Source: RI-153 sp963752935
GTDB lineage: Bacteria; Chloroflexota; Anaerolineae; Caldilineales; Caldilineaceae
Assembly: GCA_963752935.1 (NCBI GenBank)
Contig: CAVWAL010000008.1
Span: 1 to 64,000, forward strand
Length of the DNA stretch: 64,000 bases
Direction of reading: 5' to 3'
Every line of letters begins with the position of its first letter. Position 1 is the stretch's first letter. Below, piece by piece: positions 42,213 to 52,141 of this stretch. The notes beneath the pieces were generated by a model, which had not been told where the DNA came from, searched no databases, and worked only from the letters and a program-made list of their open reading frames with translations. The position numbers were made by a program, and so were the translations under genes.

Positions 42213-42977
42213 ATGGTCAACCTATCTGTCTGCATTGAGATGTTCTGGCCGCAGCAGCCCTTTGAGGATCGTATCCGCCGCACGGCGAAGTTGGGCTTTA
42301 CCGCCTACGAATTTTGGGGATGGAAGAATAAGGACCTTGCCGCCGTCCGCGCCGCGCAGGAGGAAAGCGGGATAGCCCTGGCAGCCGTGGCCCTGGAGCC
42401 CGGGTTTGCCGTCGTCAACCCCCGCAACGAAGCTGAAATCGTGCAGGGTGTCGCCGATACAGCCAGGGTGATCGAGCCGCTAAACTGTACAAAGATCATT
42501 GTGACGACGGGCAATGTCATCGCAGGGGAAAGCGATGAGATCACCCGGCGCCGGGTGGTACGCAAACTGCGCAAGATGGCTGCGGTCGCCGAAGACAACG
42601 GTGTTATCCTCTGTATAGAGCCGCTCAATCCATTCGTCGATCACAAAGGCTATTGGCTCACCACCATGGCCCAGGCCGGCGACATCATCGAAGAAGTCGA
42701 TTCCCCGTCGCTCACCATTCTCTATGATCTCTATCACCAGCAGATCACCGAAGGCAATCTGATCGCCAATCTAGAGCAGTATGCACATCAAATCGGGCAC
42801 ATCCACACCGCAGGTGTCCCCGGCCGGCACGAACTGATCGGCGGCGAAAATGACTACGGTGTTCTCTTCCGGGCCATCGACGCCGTGGGTTATCGCGGCT
42901 ACGTCGGGCTCGAATTCCGACCGACGATCGGGGAAGAGGCCGCGCTGTCCCAATCGCTGACGTTAGCCTCAAAGTAA
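42213..42977 (+). CDS. hyi: hydroxypyruvate isomerase-like TIM-barrel protein
   Basis: 254 residues, closely similar in layout to hydroxypyruvate isomerases, which interconvert hydroxypyruvate and tartronate semialdehyde. Blocks: LSVCIEMFWPQQPFEDRIRR, LGFTAYEFWGWKNKDLAAVR, VILCIEPLNPFVDHKGYWLT (Glu metal ligand), SPSLTILYDLYHQQITEGNL (Asp and His ligands), IGHIHTAGVPGRHELIGGEN and YRGYVGLEFRP (catalytic Glu). ATG at 42213; GAGGAG lies 13 to 18 bases before it, a rather wide spacing. Third enzyme in this window that fits glyoxylate/hydroxypyruvate metabolism, with the hydroxyacid dehydrogenase at 13.3 kb. It ends in a very strong terminator. The exact substrate is not proved. Confidence 0.82.
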   Translation: MVNLSVCIEMFWPQQPFEDRIRRTAKLGFTAYEFWGWKNKDLAAVRAAQEESGIALAAVALEPGFAVVNPRNEAEIVQGVADTARVIEPLNCTKIIVTTGNVIAGESDEITRRRVVRKLRKMAAVAEDNGVILCIEPLNPFVDHKGYWLTTMAQAGDIIEEVDSPSLTILYDLYHQQITEGNLIANLEQYAHQIGHIHTAGVPGRHELIGGENDYGVLFRAIDAVGYRGYVGLEFRPTIGEEAALSQSLTLASK

Positions 42978-42996
42978 CGGGAAGAGTCAAACAACC

Positions 42997-43056
42997 GAAG
43001 ATCTATACAAAGAAACCGGACCCAGTGCTAGATCCGGTTTCTTTGTATAGATCTTC
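42997..43056. terminator. perfect 24-bp inverted repeat after the hyi gene
   Basis: Arms 42997-43020 and 43033-43056 are exactly complementary (start GAAGATCTATAC, end GAAACCGGA), with a 12-base loop. Very stable; it can act as a terminator or 3'-end stabiliser. Its unusual length and perfection exceed what termination needs. Confidence 0.65.
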
Positions 43057-43184
43057 TTCCCCAGCTTCATCTGGAGGATACCTTCCCGAAGCGCGACCGG
43101 TATCGGACATACAATGAGCGCTATTCACTCTGCGACGAGAAGCAGAACCACTTGACTCTACCTTCATAGCGATGGGAGAAATCC

Positions 43185-44504
43185 ATGATCTCCGACCTAC
43201 CCTCACGCCGTCTCACCCGTTCATGCTCTACGGTCTGCTCAGGGATCAGGATGTTCCTCGGCCTGGGCTGCCTCGTCTTTGTGCTCAGCGGCTGCGTTTC
43301 CGCCATCCCTATCCTGAGCCGAGCGGCACGAGTGCCGGTTTCTGCTCCTGCCGTCACCTCGGCGGAAAAGAGCACTCCGTTCAGTCGTGAAGAATTGAGC
43401 AGCAATCGATTGCTGATCCTTGGCGGCGACGGCAATCTGTCCACGGTGGACCCGGATGGCAGCAATCGTTTCAACCTGACTACAGATGCGAGTGCGGGCC
43501 GTCTCTACAATCAGCCTACCTGGTCGACAGACGGCAGCCGCATCGCCTATACGGAGGTCGATGCTCGCGGTCGATCCAGCCTTGTCACCGTGAAGGCGGA
43601 CGGCAGCGATCGCCTATCTGTTGCGGTGCCATTTGCCCCGTTCTTCTACTTTTGGAATCCGGCGGGCGAGCAACTGGCCTATCTGAGCAATTGGGTCGAA
43701 AGGCAGCGGCCGACCATCGCCCTCCGTGTCGCCAGTTTCGATACACCGGAGCCCACTGTCACCACGCTCTCGCTGGGGCAGCCGCTCTACTTCTCGTGGT
43801 CACCGGATGGACGACAATTGATTACCCATGCCGGCAATCGAGAGACGGCCCTCGTCGATCTATCAGGACAGCGGACGATCCTGGCGCAGCAGTCCGCCAA
43901 CTTTGCAACCCCACAATGGCTGCGCAACGGACAGCTACTCTACACTGTCACAGAGGGCGGTACGCAGCAGATAGTTCTGGCGGATGAGGCAGGCGAATTT
44001 ACACAACAGATTGGGTTTAGGGGCCTCGCCAGCTTCTTTGTCAGCAACGACAATCGGCGGCTGGCCTTTGTGGACACGCCGCAAGCCATCGGAACCAACG
44101 CGTTTGGACCCCTCTATTTGCTGGAATTGGAGGATCAGATCTACCGGCAGTTGAGTGAGGATCCGGTGATCTACTTCGCCTGGAGCCCCGATGGGCAAGC
44201 GCTGCACTACCTGACGGTGGAACCTGCACGCGGGCGGATCTGGTTGCGGTCGCACGTGTGGACAGATGAGGGTACGACGCGGCTGGCGCGTTTTCGCCCA
44301 AGCGCCGTCTTCTTTGAGCAATACCTGCGTTTCGCCGATCAGTATGTGCAGAGCCAGAGCTATTGGGCTCCCGATAGCAGGGCGATTGTGTACGTCGGCA
44401 CAGGCGAAAGCGGAGAATCCGGGGTATGGGTCCAGGAGACCGATGGGGAAAGCGAGCCGGTGCGTATCAGTTCAGGCGTTTATGCAACGTGGTCACCACA
44501 GTAA
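43185..44504 (+). CDS. TolB-like beta-propeller lipoprotein (PD40/WD40-like repeats)
   Basis: 439 residues. A signal peptide with lipobox (FVLSGC, lipid-modified cysteine at C37) places it outside on the membrane. The rest is a series of beta-propeller blades of the PD40 type: LIL-GGDGNLSTVDPDGSNRF, PTWSTDGSRIAYTEVDARGR, LYFSWSPDGRQLITHAG, VIYFAWSPDGQALHYLT and QSYWAPDSRAIVYVGTGE. Each blade carries the W-S-P-D-G turn. Such proteins bind peptides or glycans or scaffold envelope complexes. ATG at 43185 with GGGAGA before it. It has its own terminator, so probably monocistronic. Function beyond binding is unknown. Confidence 0.85.
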   Translation: MISDLPSRRLTRSCSTVCSGIRMFLGLGCLVFVLSGCVSAIPILSRAARVPVSAPAVTSAEKSTPFSREELSSNRLLILGGDGNLSTVDPDGSNRFNLTTDASAGRLYNQPTWSTDGSRIAYTEVDARGRSSLVTVKADGSDRLSVAVPFAPFFYFWNPAGEQLAYLSNWVERQRPTIALRVASFDTPEPTVTTLSLGQPLYFSWSPDGRQLITHAGNRETALVDLSGQRTILAQQSANFATPQWLRNGQLLYTVTEGGTQQIVLADEAGEFTQQIGFRGLASFFVSNDNRRLAFVDTPQAIGTNAFGPLYLLELEDQIYRQLSEDPVIYFAWSPDGQALHYLTVEPARGRIWLRSHVWTDEGTTRLARFRPSAVFFEQYLRFADQYVQSQSYWAPDSRAIVYVGTGESGESGVWVQETDGESEPVRISSGVYATWSPQ

Positions 44505-44516
44505 CGCTTGAATGAA

Positions 44517-44551
44517 AACGGGGCAGTGGCGTTCGCCACTGCCCCGTTTTT
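44517..44551. terminator. intrinsic terminator between convergent genes
   Basis: AACGGGGCAGTGGCG pairs with CGCCACTGCCCCGTT around TT, followed by TTT. The left flank is GAAAAC, so it can also work on the minus strand for the gene ending at 44593. Confidence 0.85.
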
Positions 44552-44592
44552 ACTCTGCGGCGGTAACCACAGAGCACTCTTGATTCTTCTGT

Positions 44593-45141
44593 TCATTCGC
44601 CAACTGCGGGGAATACCAGGACCCGGTTGTTATTAGCATCCGCCACCAGGATTTCGCCGCTGTTGGGATCAACGGTAACGCCATTGGGCTTGGCGAACTG
44701 GTTGAGTTCAATGCCATACTGACCGAACCCGGCGCTGAGCTGCCCGCTGCTGTCAAAGACAAAGATCTGCGCATACTGTGGATCTGTGGCGTATACGGTG
44801 CCATTGGGGCCGACCGCTATGTATGCTTTGTCGTAGATATCCTCGCTTTGCCACGAGGGCACCGGCCACTCGGCCAAAGGAACCAGTTCGGGCGACAGAA
44901 CCTGGATGCGTTGATTCCATATGTCAGACACATAGACGGTTCCCGTTCCCGGGTCCACCGTGACATCAACCGGTTCCTCGAATCGCCCCAGCACAACCCC
45001 ACCGCCGCCAACCTCGGCCACATACTCGCCGTTGGGCGTGAATCGGATGATGCGCTTGTTCCCAGTGTCGGCGACCAGCACGTCGCCATTGGGCGCTACG
45101 GCCAGTCCGCGTGGACCAAATAGCCAATACGGGATCACGGT
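44593..45141 (-). CDS. NHL-repeat C-terminal part of the Agl23-like protein, separated by a frameshift
   Basis: About 180 residues in a frame continuing from the gene at 44966-47803. Typical NHL/6-bladed propeller repeats are seen: PRGLAVAPNGDVLVADTGNK, RFEEPVDVTVDPGTGTVYVS, YIAVGPNGTVYATDPQYAQI and KPNGVTVDPNSGEILVADAN, ending VFPAVGE. The preceding two blades lie at the end of the larger ORF. The break is at about 45130 (GATCCCGTATTGG); adding or removing one base joins NDENRDP to YWLFGPRGLAV in a single ~1070-residue protein. No ribosome site is found before this part, so it is unlikely to be a free-standing gene. Confidence 0.7.
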   Translation of the reverse strand, partial: TVIPYWLFGPRGLAVAPNGDVLVADTGNKRIIRFTPNGEYVAEVGGGGVVLGRFEEPVDVTVDPGTGTVYVSDIWNQRIQVLSPELVPLAEWPVPSWQSEDIYDKAYIAVGPNGTVYATDPQYAQIFVFDSSGQLSAGFGQYGIELNQFAKPNGVTVDPNSGEILVADANNNRVLVFPAVGE

Positions 45142-47803
45142 TTTCATCGTTGATGATGTTGAAGATTCCCCACTTGCGCAGAAAGTTGCCTTCGTTGTCG
45201 AAGACCTGAATACGCCCATTCCATGTGTCCGCCACAAAAATCGTCCCATCGGGCGCAACCGCGATTCCCCAGGGCTCACGGAACTGTCCGTCTCCCAACT
45301 TAAGCGGCCCGGCGGCATCTGGGTCTACGCAGCCAGGTTGCCCGGCATCGTTTAACAGGCAACTGCTGCCAAACGTCAGCCGCATCGTTCCCGCGCTATC
45401 GAGGACAAGGACCCGATTGTTGCCCGAGTCAAGGATATAGCGATTGCCCTGGCCATCCACCGCCACATCGCGCGGTTGGCTTATGGCCAGATTGTTGTAG
45501 ATACCGCCAAATACAGAGGTCGCCGTGAGATCCAGTTCTGGATAGTCAAATGCCGCCGCTGCTTCACTTGCCGTGGGGATCACGTTGAGATCCCAGACGG
45601 TCTGCGCCAGATCTTTTCGAATGTAGAGGCGAAATTCATGACGATGCGGCCAGGAGAGCACGTCGCGGTCTGGATGGTTGCGATAGAACCAGATCTGCCA
45701 CAGCCGTTCACGCCGCACCGGATCGGTCAACGCACCCCAGACCTGTTCCAGGGTCAAGTTCTTGTAGCTTTCTTCGGGCCACCAGATCATGCGATAGTTG
45801 CGATAGACGTAATCTCGGGCCAGATATGGATCAACCTTTTCATAGTCGTCACTGGCAGCGATCACGATTGGCGCACTCATGGTATCCTGGTTCGGATTGG
45901 TGCCAAAGAAAACGCTGTTTGGGTAGAACTTCATGTACCAGCTCATGGGCCAGGCTGCATCGTTGCCGTAGGCAATACGGATTTCGCGGTCACCCACAGT
46001 GCGCTGGCTCAACTCTTCGATCTCGGCCAGGGCGCGCTTTACGTCGGGCCCTGCATGGGCATAGACCAGATACTCTGTTGCCATATTGTAGTTAACATAG
46101 GTAAGCCTGTAGCTGACTCGAAGCGTTAACACAAAGAGGACGAGCGCAACCCCCAGCCCCATCATGCGCAGCGCGTTGGGCCAGCCGCTACGATTGATCC
46201 AGGTCCACGCCAGGTAGAGTAGACCGCCGGTCATCACCATAGCCAGGACGAATCGGATCGTGTCGTCCACCGCGCTCAAGTCGCGCCCACCGAACGGATT
46301 AGCGCCAAACAGTGTGGCTAGGGCAAAGATCAACGCCGGGATCAGACCGACCAGCCAGACGCTCTGATCTTTGGTCGCTTGGCGCCAATCAGTCTGACTG
46401 ATCGATCGCCCTAACCACCAGCCACCTAGCAGTGCCATTGGCTGGGTTATGTGCGTCAGCAACCAGGGCATCTTTTCACCGGCAAACGAGTATGCCGCCC
46501 ACGCCCCCACCGACCACCACAGCAGAAAGACAACGAGGATCGTGCGAACCATTGCCGGCGAGATGAACTCAGGATGCGGCTCGGCGTTGACGACGGATGC
46601 GGGCAGGTCCGTCTTGGGCGTTGTCTGCCAATCGGACTTGCCCAATCCGATTGACAATGCCGCCGCGCCGCCTACAGACAGGATCAGGGGCAGGAATTCG
46701 TAGAGCGTGGTCAAGATGCCGTAGTAATACCAGGGTTGGCTACCCCGTTGCACTTCCTGTTGTGCCAGCCAATAGCCCAGGCTGCCCACGATGCCCGTCG
46801 CCAATCCATTGATCGGGTTTGTGAAGAAAGTAGTGAAGAAAATAACGACAATCGCCCAAAAGGTGAGCATGAGCCCACCCCACGTTGTAAAGGTGAGGCG
46901 CTGGCGCGTGTCGCCGGCCCGAGCGATGGTGTACCAGTAGTAAGCCACGCCAATCGCCAGGCTCGTCGCCAGGATCACCATCACGGCAAATTCGATGAGC
47001 ATCGGCGCGTTGGCGGTAAAACTCGCCCAGTTGACCGTCTCCCACCCCAATAGCTTCTCGCCCACCAGGTAGCCGAAGGGTGAAGTAAACGGTAGAATCA
47101 ACGTCAGCATCAGTACGGCGAGGTCGGCGAAGACGCTACGATTGAGCGCTTCGTGGTTGTGCCACCAGCGCCATACTGCTACGGCGGCAATAAACGCGCC
47201 GAAGATCGCGCCGCTCATAAACTGATTTTCTTTGCTGATAATGCCAAGCGCCATCCCAAGCACCAACACGTAAAGCCAGCGGACCTTACGTTCCTCGGCA
47301 TAGCGGAACATGCCGTAAATCCAGATCATGGCCGATAGGGCGATGTAAATGTCGTTGCGGATGTAGCGGCTGTGAAAGAGAATACTGGGGCTGATCGCAA
47401 AGAGGATGCCAATCACCAACGCACCGGTGCGGCCAAGCCAGCGGCGGTATGCCCACGCCATTGCCACCATCCCCATGCCGGCCAAGGCCGGCATGATACG
47501 AGTGGTGGCATCCGTAACGCCGAAGAGCGCATAGATCAACGCGTTGGCGTGGAAGAGAAACGGACCGTGCATCATGGGGTTATGGACGTATGTGCCGCTC
47601 TTGTAGAGTTCATACGAGTAGACGGCGTGCAAGCTCTCGTCGTGGCCCATGGCACGCGCGCCAAGATCGTAAAACCGACTCACGGCAGCCAGGACGAGCA
47701 GCACGACCCAGGCCACCGTCTCCCAATTGACGCGTACCAGTGCCGCCACGGATCGATCCAACCAGGTCGTTTCAGCAGTTGGGGCAAGATCATCTCGAAT
47801 CAT
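44966..47803 (-). CDS. Agl23-like (TIGR03663) flippase-associated GT-C protein with NHL repeats, frameshifted at the C-terminus
   Basis: 945 residues to the shifted stop; ~1070 when joined to 44593-45141. The N-terminal ~630 residues are a multi-span GT-C protein with the acidic pair in MGHDESLHAVYSYELY (D55, E56), HGPFLFHANALIYALFGV and SPSILFHSRYIRNDIYIALS, the hallmark of the TIGR03663 family known mostly from Chloroflexota and haloarchaea. A soluble region follows (RDREVL-like segment WPHRHEFRLYIRKDL), then the first NHL blades (ISQPRDVAVDGQGNRYILDS, REPWGIAVAPDGTIFVADTW). The frame shifts near 45130. Start ATG at 47803, four bases after the upstream stop, with AAGAGG before it. NHL propellers fused to this family suggest binding of the surface glycoprotein being made; inference. 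Confidence 0.82.
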   Translation of the reverse strand: MIRDDLAPTAETTWLDRSVAALVRVNWETVAWVVLLVLAAVSRFYDLGARAMGHDESLHAVYSYELYKSGTYVHNPMMHGPFLFHANALIYALFGVTDATTRIMPALAGMGMVAMAWAYRRWLGRTGALVIGILFAISPSILFHSRYIRNDIYIALSAMIWIYGMFRYAEERKVRWLYVLVLGMALGIISKENQFMSGAIFGAFIAAVAVWRWWHNHEALNRSVFADLAVLMLTLILPFTSPFGYLVGEKLLGWETVNWASFTANAPMLIEFAVMVILATSLAIGVAYYWYTIARAGDTRQRLTFTTWGGLMLTFWAIVVIFFTTFFTNPINGLATGIVGSLGYWLAQQEVQRGSQPWYYYGILTTLYEFLPLILSVGGAAALSIGLGKSDWQTTPKTDLPASVVNAEPHPEFISPAMVRTILVVFLLWWSVGAWAAYSFAGEKMPWLLTHITQPMALLGGWWLGRSISQTDWRQATKDQSVWLVGLIPALIFALATLFGANPFGGRDLSAVDDTIRFVLAMVMTGGLLYLAWTWINRSGWPNALRMMGLGVALVLFVLTLRVSYRLTYVNYNMATEYLVYAHAGPDVKRALAEIEELSQRTVGDREIRIAYGNDAAWPMSWYMKFYPNSVFFGTNPNQDTMSAPIVIAASDDYEKVDPYLARDYVYRNYRMIWWPEESYKNLTLEQVWGALTDPVRRERLWQIWFYRNHPDRDVLSWPHRHEFRLYIRKDLAQTVWDLNVIPTASEAAAAFDYPELDLTATSVFGGIYNNLAISQPRDVAVDGQGNRYILDSGNNRVLVLDSAGTMRLTFGSSCLLNDAGQPGCVDPDAAGPLKLGDGQFREPWGIAVAPDGTIFVADTWNGRIQVFDNEGNFLRKWGIFNIINDENRDPVLAIWSTRTGRSAQWRRAGRRHWEQAHHPIHAQRRVCGRGWRRWGCAGAIRGTG

Positions 47804-47806
47804 ACA

Positions 47807-49594
47807 TCAGTCCTCTTGTACCCATAGCACCACCGACTGTGTCGACGGTAGTTGCCTAAGTTCACGAAAAAACGCCCAACGCAGTCGAGTCTGCCACGTA
47901 TCCAACTGCGTGGGCAACCACTCTCTAGTCAGTGGATAGTCACTGCCGACGGCCGCAACCGGCAGCGTGAGTGTTGTGTCGCTTGCCGCGATAATCAGTG
48001 TGTTTTGGTCAAACTGCTCGCTATTGACGGCATCGACGAAATGCAAATCGCGCACAAAGCGCAAGTACCACCCCACCAGGGGTTGTAGCGACGGTTCTAC
48101 CTGCACGACAAAGACGTCCGCTTCACCAGGATCACCGACGCGGATTGCACTGAGATCGGCGACATCGCTAGACAGCAAGCGGACAGTAGGCGCCGGTGCC
48201 TCGGCGAAAAGTTCATTGCCCCGCAGTAGATCGCTGCGCAACGCCAACGACCACGCGCTGCTGATGGTTGCCAGCAAGATCGTCATTGTCGTTAACAGAA
48301 GGGTCACCTGCACCGTCGTGATCAAACCGGACCACCAGACAAAAAAGGCCACCAACAGGGGCAGGATCAGATAAAAGAGCAGCATACGGCCGTCAACAAT
48401 CTGCGCGCTCAAGTAACCCGCGCTCAGGAAAAACGATGTAATCAGCAAAACACCCAATGCAACTGCGATCAGTGAGCCGTCTTGCCAATCGACTTCACGT
48501 AAACAAAAACGTAAGATGCGATCCGTGATCCAGGCGGCGCAGATGAGCAGCGGCAGTGCAGGTACCAGCAACGAGACCGGGTTGCGCCCTGGTAGCAAGA
48601 GAAGTGCGAAGCCATAGACGGTCCAGGCGGCGAGGACACCGGCCAATCGACGATCTCCTTCGTGCCGCCGCATGGACCACAGCATCACAGCCAGACCGGC
48701 CAGCCCCAGGATGGTGAGAAAGGGCTCGTCCACCAGCAAACGCACAAAAGGCCACCCCAACGGATAGCCGGCATCAGTGGTCAAATAGGATAGTGCGACG
48801 GTCAGGCTACTGCTGAGAGCGCCCCATCCCTGCCAGTAAGCCAGCCACCCTGTGCAGACGGCAAGCAGTGTCCCTGCAAAAAAGAGCGACAGCCTGGTGC
48901 GCTCACGCAGATCATCCGGCAGCACAGGACGAAAGACAATCGCGGTCAGCAGCAACGGAGGCAGCAACAACCAGGACAGTGGACCACTGGTCAGGAAGAG
49001 CGCGGCTACCACGGCAGTCAAGCGCAAGGAAACAGGCGATAGACGATCGCGGTGAAGCAGAGCGCTCCACATCAATAGAGCCGTCGCAAACGATAGGATC
49101 GCGCCATCGCCCAGCCGGCTGAAGGTGAGCAGCCAGGGATCGAAAGCCAGCAACGCGGCCAGGATCAAGGCGGAGCGGCGTCCTAGTTGGCGACGCAGTC
49201 CCCACGGGATCAGGACGACGAGCGCCCCCACCAGGGCCGGGAAAAGGCGCGCCCACGCGTCACTGCCCCCGTCCGTCATCCAGAAAAAGAAGCGCTGTGC
49301 GGTGTACAGTAGCGGACTGTGCGCCGTGAGCAGTGCGTCACTTTGCCGATTCATGGCATCGAGCCAGGCAGGCCATGCTTGTGATGCTTCCAGCACAGAG
49401 AGTGGCTGCGCTCTACCCAGATGTAACAGACGAGCGATCAACGCCGTCAACAAAATGAGGCCATAAAGAGCCTGTTCGACAGAGAAGCCAGACTTGGCAA
49501 CAGGGGTGGCTCGAATAGGCTCAACTTCAACGATGGTTTCGATTCGTGTCGTTACGACCTGCTCATCCGGTCGAACAGTGACTGACTCGCTCAC
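47807..49594 (-). CDS. GT-C-like membrane protein with a degenerate active-site motif
   Basis: About 595 residues with a dozen membrane spans, similar in layout to its GT39/Agl23-like neighbours (VEQALYGLILLTALIARLLH then the first outer loop). The GT-C acidic pair expected in that loop is not there: the sequence reads PLSVLEASQAWPAWLDAMN, with a leucine where Asp is usual. It may be an inactive partner or have a different chemistry. The C-terminal ~130 residues are soluble (AIRVGDPGEADVFVVQVEPS). The GTG at 49594 was chosen because GGAGCG stands five bases before it and the longer frame overlaps the upstream gene. Four bases separate its stop from the next start, so it is translationally linked to the Agl23-like gene. 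Confidence 0.7.
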   Translation of the reverse strand: MSESVTVRPDEQVVTTRIETIVEVEPIRATPVAKSGFSVEQALYGLILLTALIARLLHLGRAQPLSVLEASQAWPAWLDAMNRQSDALLTAHSPLLYTAQRFFFWMTDGGSDAWARLFPALVGALVVLIPWGLRRQLGRRSALILAALLAFDPWLLTFSRLGDGAILSFATALLMWSALLHRDRLSPVSLRLTAVVAALFLTSGPLSWLLLPPLLLTAIVFRPVLPDDLRERTRLSLFFAGTLLAVCTGWLAYWQGWGALSSSLTVALSYLTTDAGYPLGWPFVRLLVDEPFLTILGLAGLAVMLWSMRRHEGDRRLAGVLAAWTVYGFALLLLPGRNPVSLLVPALPLLICAAWITDRILRFCLREVDWQDGSLIAVALGVLLITSFFLSAGYLSAQIVDGRMLLFYLILPLLVAFFVWWSGLITTVQVTLLLTTMTILLATISSAWSLALRSDLLRGNELFAEAPAPTVRLLSSDVADLSAIRVGDPGEADVFVVQVEPSLQPLVGWYLRFVRDLHFVDAVNSEQFDQNTLIIAASDTTLTLPVAAVGSDYPLTREWLPTQLDTWQTRLRWAFFRELRQLPSTQSVVLWVQED

Positions 49595-49604
49595 AAACGC
49601 TCCA

Positions 49605-52069
49605 TTATCCCCTTCGTCGATAAATCCGCACATTGCCCTGTTCGAACACAAGATCAGTCACTTCTAGCAGACGGGTTTCATCTGCACGCGTCATTTTGTA
49701 CTGTTCCTGTTCCGCCGGTCCTACAACGATATAAGCAATATCGTTATCTTGCAGAGCACGCTGAATCACCATGGGCGAGCCTGTGCGGTAAATTGTCTCT
49801 AGCAGTTCAGGGCGACCCGCGGCCATGTTGCCAAAGGCAGGCCCGCGCCATTGCCTTTCGTGTCCATCCCAGCCGAGGAGCGTCGCCCGACCACTGGCGG
49901 CGTTGATACGGTTGTCCGCCGCCTGGTAACTGCGGCCATGTCCCTGTAGGACGATATCAGTGGGATCGGTGTTCCGCTCGATCCACTCGATAGCGGCGAT
50001 CTCATCGGATCCCACATAAGCCAGGCCGTCTAGTGTCGGCGTTGGAGACCCGAAGCCGCGCACCTTGGCATACGCCCCCGCAACAGGATAGATCAACCCT
50101 GCCAGGATCAGCAAAAGCGCCACGCCGCTAAGTGCAGCAGGCACAAATAGACGTGATTCTGGCTTTCTCCACTGCTGGGCCACACGGACAATTGCGTAGC
50201 TGCTGCTGACGCCCAGCAAGAGCCAGCCTTGATAATAGAATTTAAATACCGTGTTCATCCGTGTGCCAAAGTTATCGCGCAGAAAGACGAATTCTGGAGC
50301 GTAGATCAGCAGTACCCCTAACGCTGCCATGCATAGCGCAAACGTTGTGCGTACATCTCCCATCTGCTCAGGATCTTGCCAACGTTGCCAAATCAGTGAT
50401 AGCAGCAGTGAGGCCAACGTCCCCGCCAGCAAGAAGGCAAACGGGCGTGCCATCCACCGTCCCAGCACGGCGTCCGTGTATCCGCCGAGTTCGGGGGGCA
50501 ACACCATGCGTTGAAGTTCGGCCATGCCGGCGGCACTGTTGAGCGCCACGACGAAGGTACCCGCCAGAAACAGGATCGGCAAGCCGAGGACAAGGACCAT
50601 GCTGATCATAATCGTCCTGGGGCGGGGTGGCTGTTCGCGCCAGGCCAGCCCGATCAAGGCGGCGACGCCCAACAAGAAATGTCCCCAGATCAACAGGAAT
50701 TGAGGGAGACGCGTGGGGTTGAAGAAGTTCGGCACCACGCCTCCAGCCTGGCTCTGCGCCGTGAGGAAGTAGGGTAAGTAGATCACCAATACTCCTATCA
50801 GGATCATGACGGCGATCAGCGCTGCACCCCACACAGCAGTAGATATCCCGTGCCGCCGAAGTACAAACAGTACCGAAAGCGCCAGCAAGGCCCAGTAGGG
50901 CGGGAAGTCCCACGTGTTGAGCGGGACCAGCGCACCGACGGCAACTATGACGATCAACAGGCCCAAGCCCCGCGCAGGGATTGCAGCCAGCAAGTGCGTC
51001 CACGCCGTGGAGAGCTGCGTCTGCCATTCATCGGCATGGGGCATAGCATGAACGTCGCTATCGCTTCGCGATAAGACGAGGTTGAGCGCCATGCCAACTA
51101 CCAGCAATACGAATGGCATGGCGAGGACGTGCGGATGGTTGTCGCCCAATACATAGCTGAAACTAGGAAACTCGGCGATGACTTCGATGTGATTGCCGAA
51201 AAGATCGGTGTCGCCTATCACGCGGCTGCTGCGCCACCACCAACTCCAACCGGCGTCGATAAACCATTGGTTTGTGACCTGTGCGTTTTCTGGAAAGTTG
51301 AACACACCGGCCCACTGCGCCACAGCACTGACATTAACCCCCTGGGCGTAGAGCCATTCCATGATCACATGCAGGTTTCCCGTCAGCCCCACCGCAATAA
51401 CGGTGAGCAGTCCACCCCATGCGGCGGAGATCCGTGCCGGGGCTTTCCCTGCGATCAGATTGAAGCCCACGCCGAAACTGCCCACCATGAGCAGGCCAAA
51501 CCAGCAGGCCTGGCCCAGGTTGTAGGCGATTTCAGGCGGCTGGCCGGCCAGCCGCGCTACCGTCATCAGCAGCCAATAGCCCAGGTAGTAGTAACTGATG
51601 GCGTATCCGGCCAGCCACGGGTCCCGCGGCGGAAAGGTAGGGCTGCTCCAGATGCCCGACATAAACATGAGATCCATGGGTTGTTCGGTGTGGTTGATCG
51701 CCGGATCATGGGCGCGCACCCAGGTCCACGCCACGAAGGAGAAGAGGAAGATCGCCTCGATCAGCACTACCGTACGCCAATCAGGCAGCCGGCAGCGCCA
51801 GGTGGAAAGAAGCGGACGCGCTGCTGCCACGCTAACCACAGCAACGGTGAGCAGCGCTAACCACGCGCCCCCCAATTCGTTGCGCAGGATGCCATAACTC
51901 GTCCCCCACCAGAGGACTACGCCCACCAACAGTACGCCCAAGGCTTTGGCGAAACTGTACCCGCGATCCGCCAGCGCGGGAAAAGGCGCAGCGCGAGCGG
52001 CAACGCAATCAGCGAGAGCAATTGAACGACAAGATACCAGGCCAGAAAGTCGACAAAAATAGATTGCAT
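49605..52069 (-). CDS. YYY-family (DUF2298, TIGR03662) membrane protein, one frameshift near the N-terminus
   Basis: The main open frame is 49605-51941 (778 residues). The true start is probably the ATG at 52069: its frame reads MQSIFVDFLAWYLVVQLLSL then ALRLFP, and a one-base gain near 51979 (in the CCC run) joins it to ALADRGYSFAKALGVLL, giving ~820 residues. Hallmarks of the family are the tyrosine run AGYAISYYYLGYWLLMTVA, SGIWSSPTFPPRDPWLAG, and FPSFSYVLGDNHPHVLAMPF with an asparagine/histidine pair typical for the active face. C-terminal soluble part: YVGSDEIAAIEWIERNTDPT and VLQGHGRSYQAADNRI. Thought to act on polyprenyl-linked glycans; the reaction is not proven. Downstream GT-C gene follows by 10 bases. 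Confidence 0.8.
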
Positions 52070-52141
52070 GTGCCTAAACGCGAGCTATCGCGAGAGTTGA
52101 TGGTAGAGAGTTGGAGGCAACAAACTTATCAGCGCCACTTG

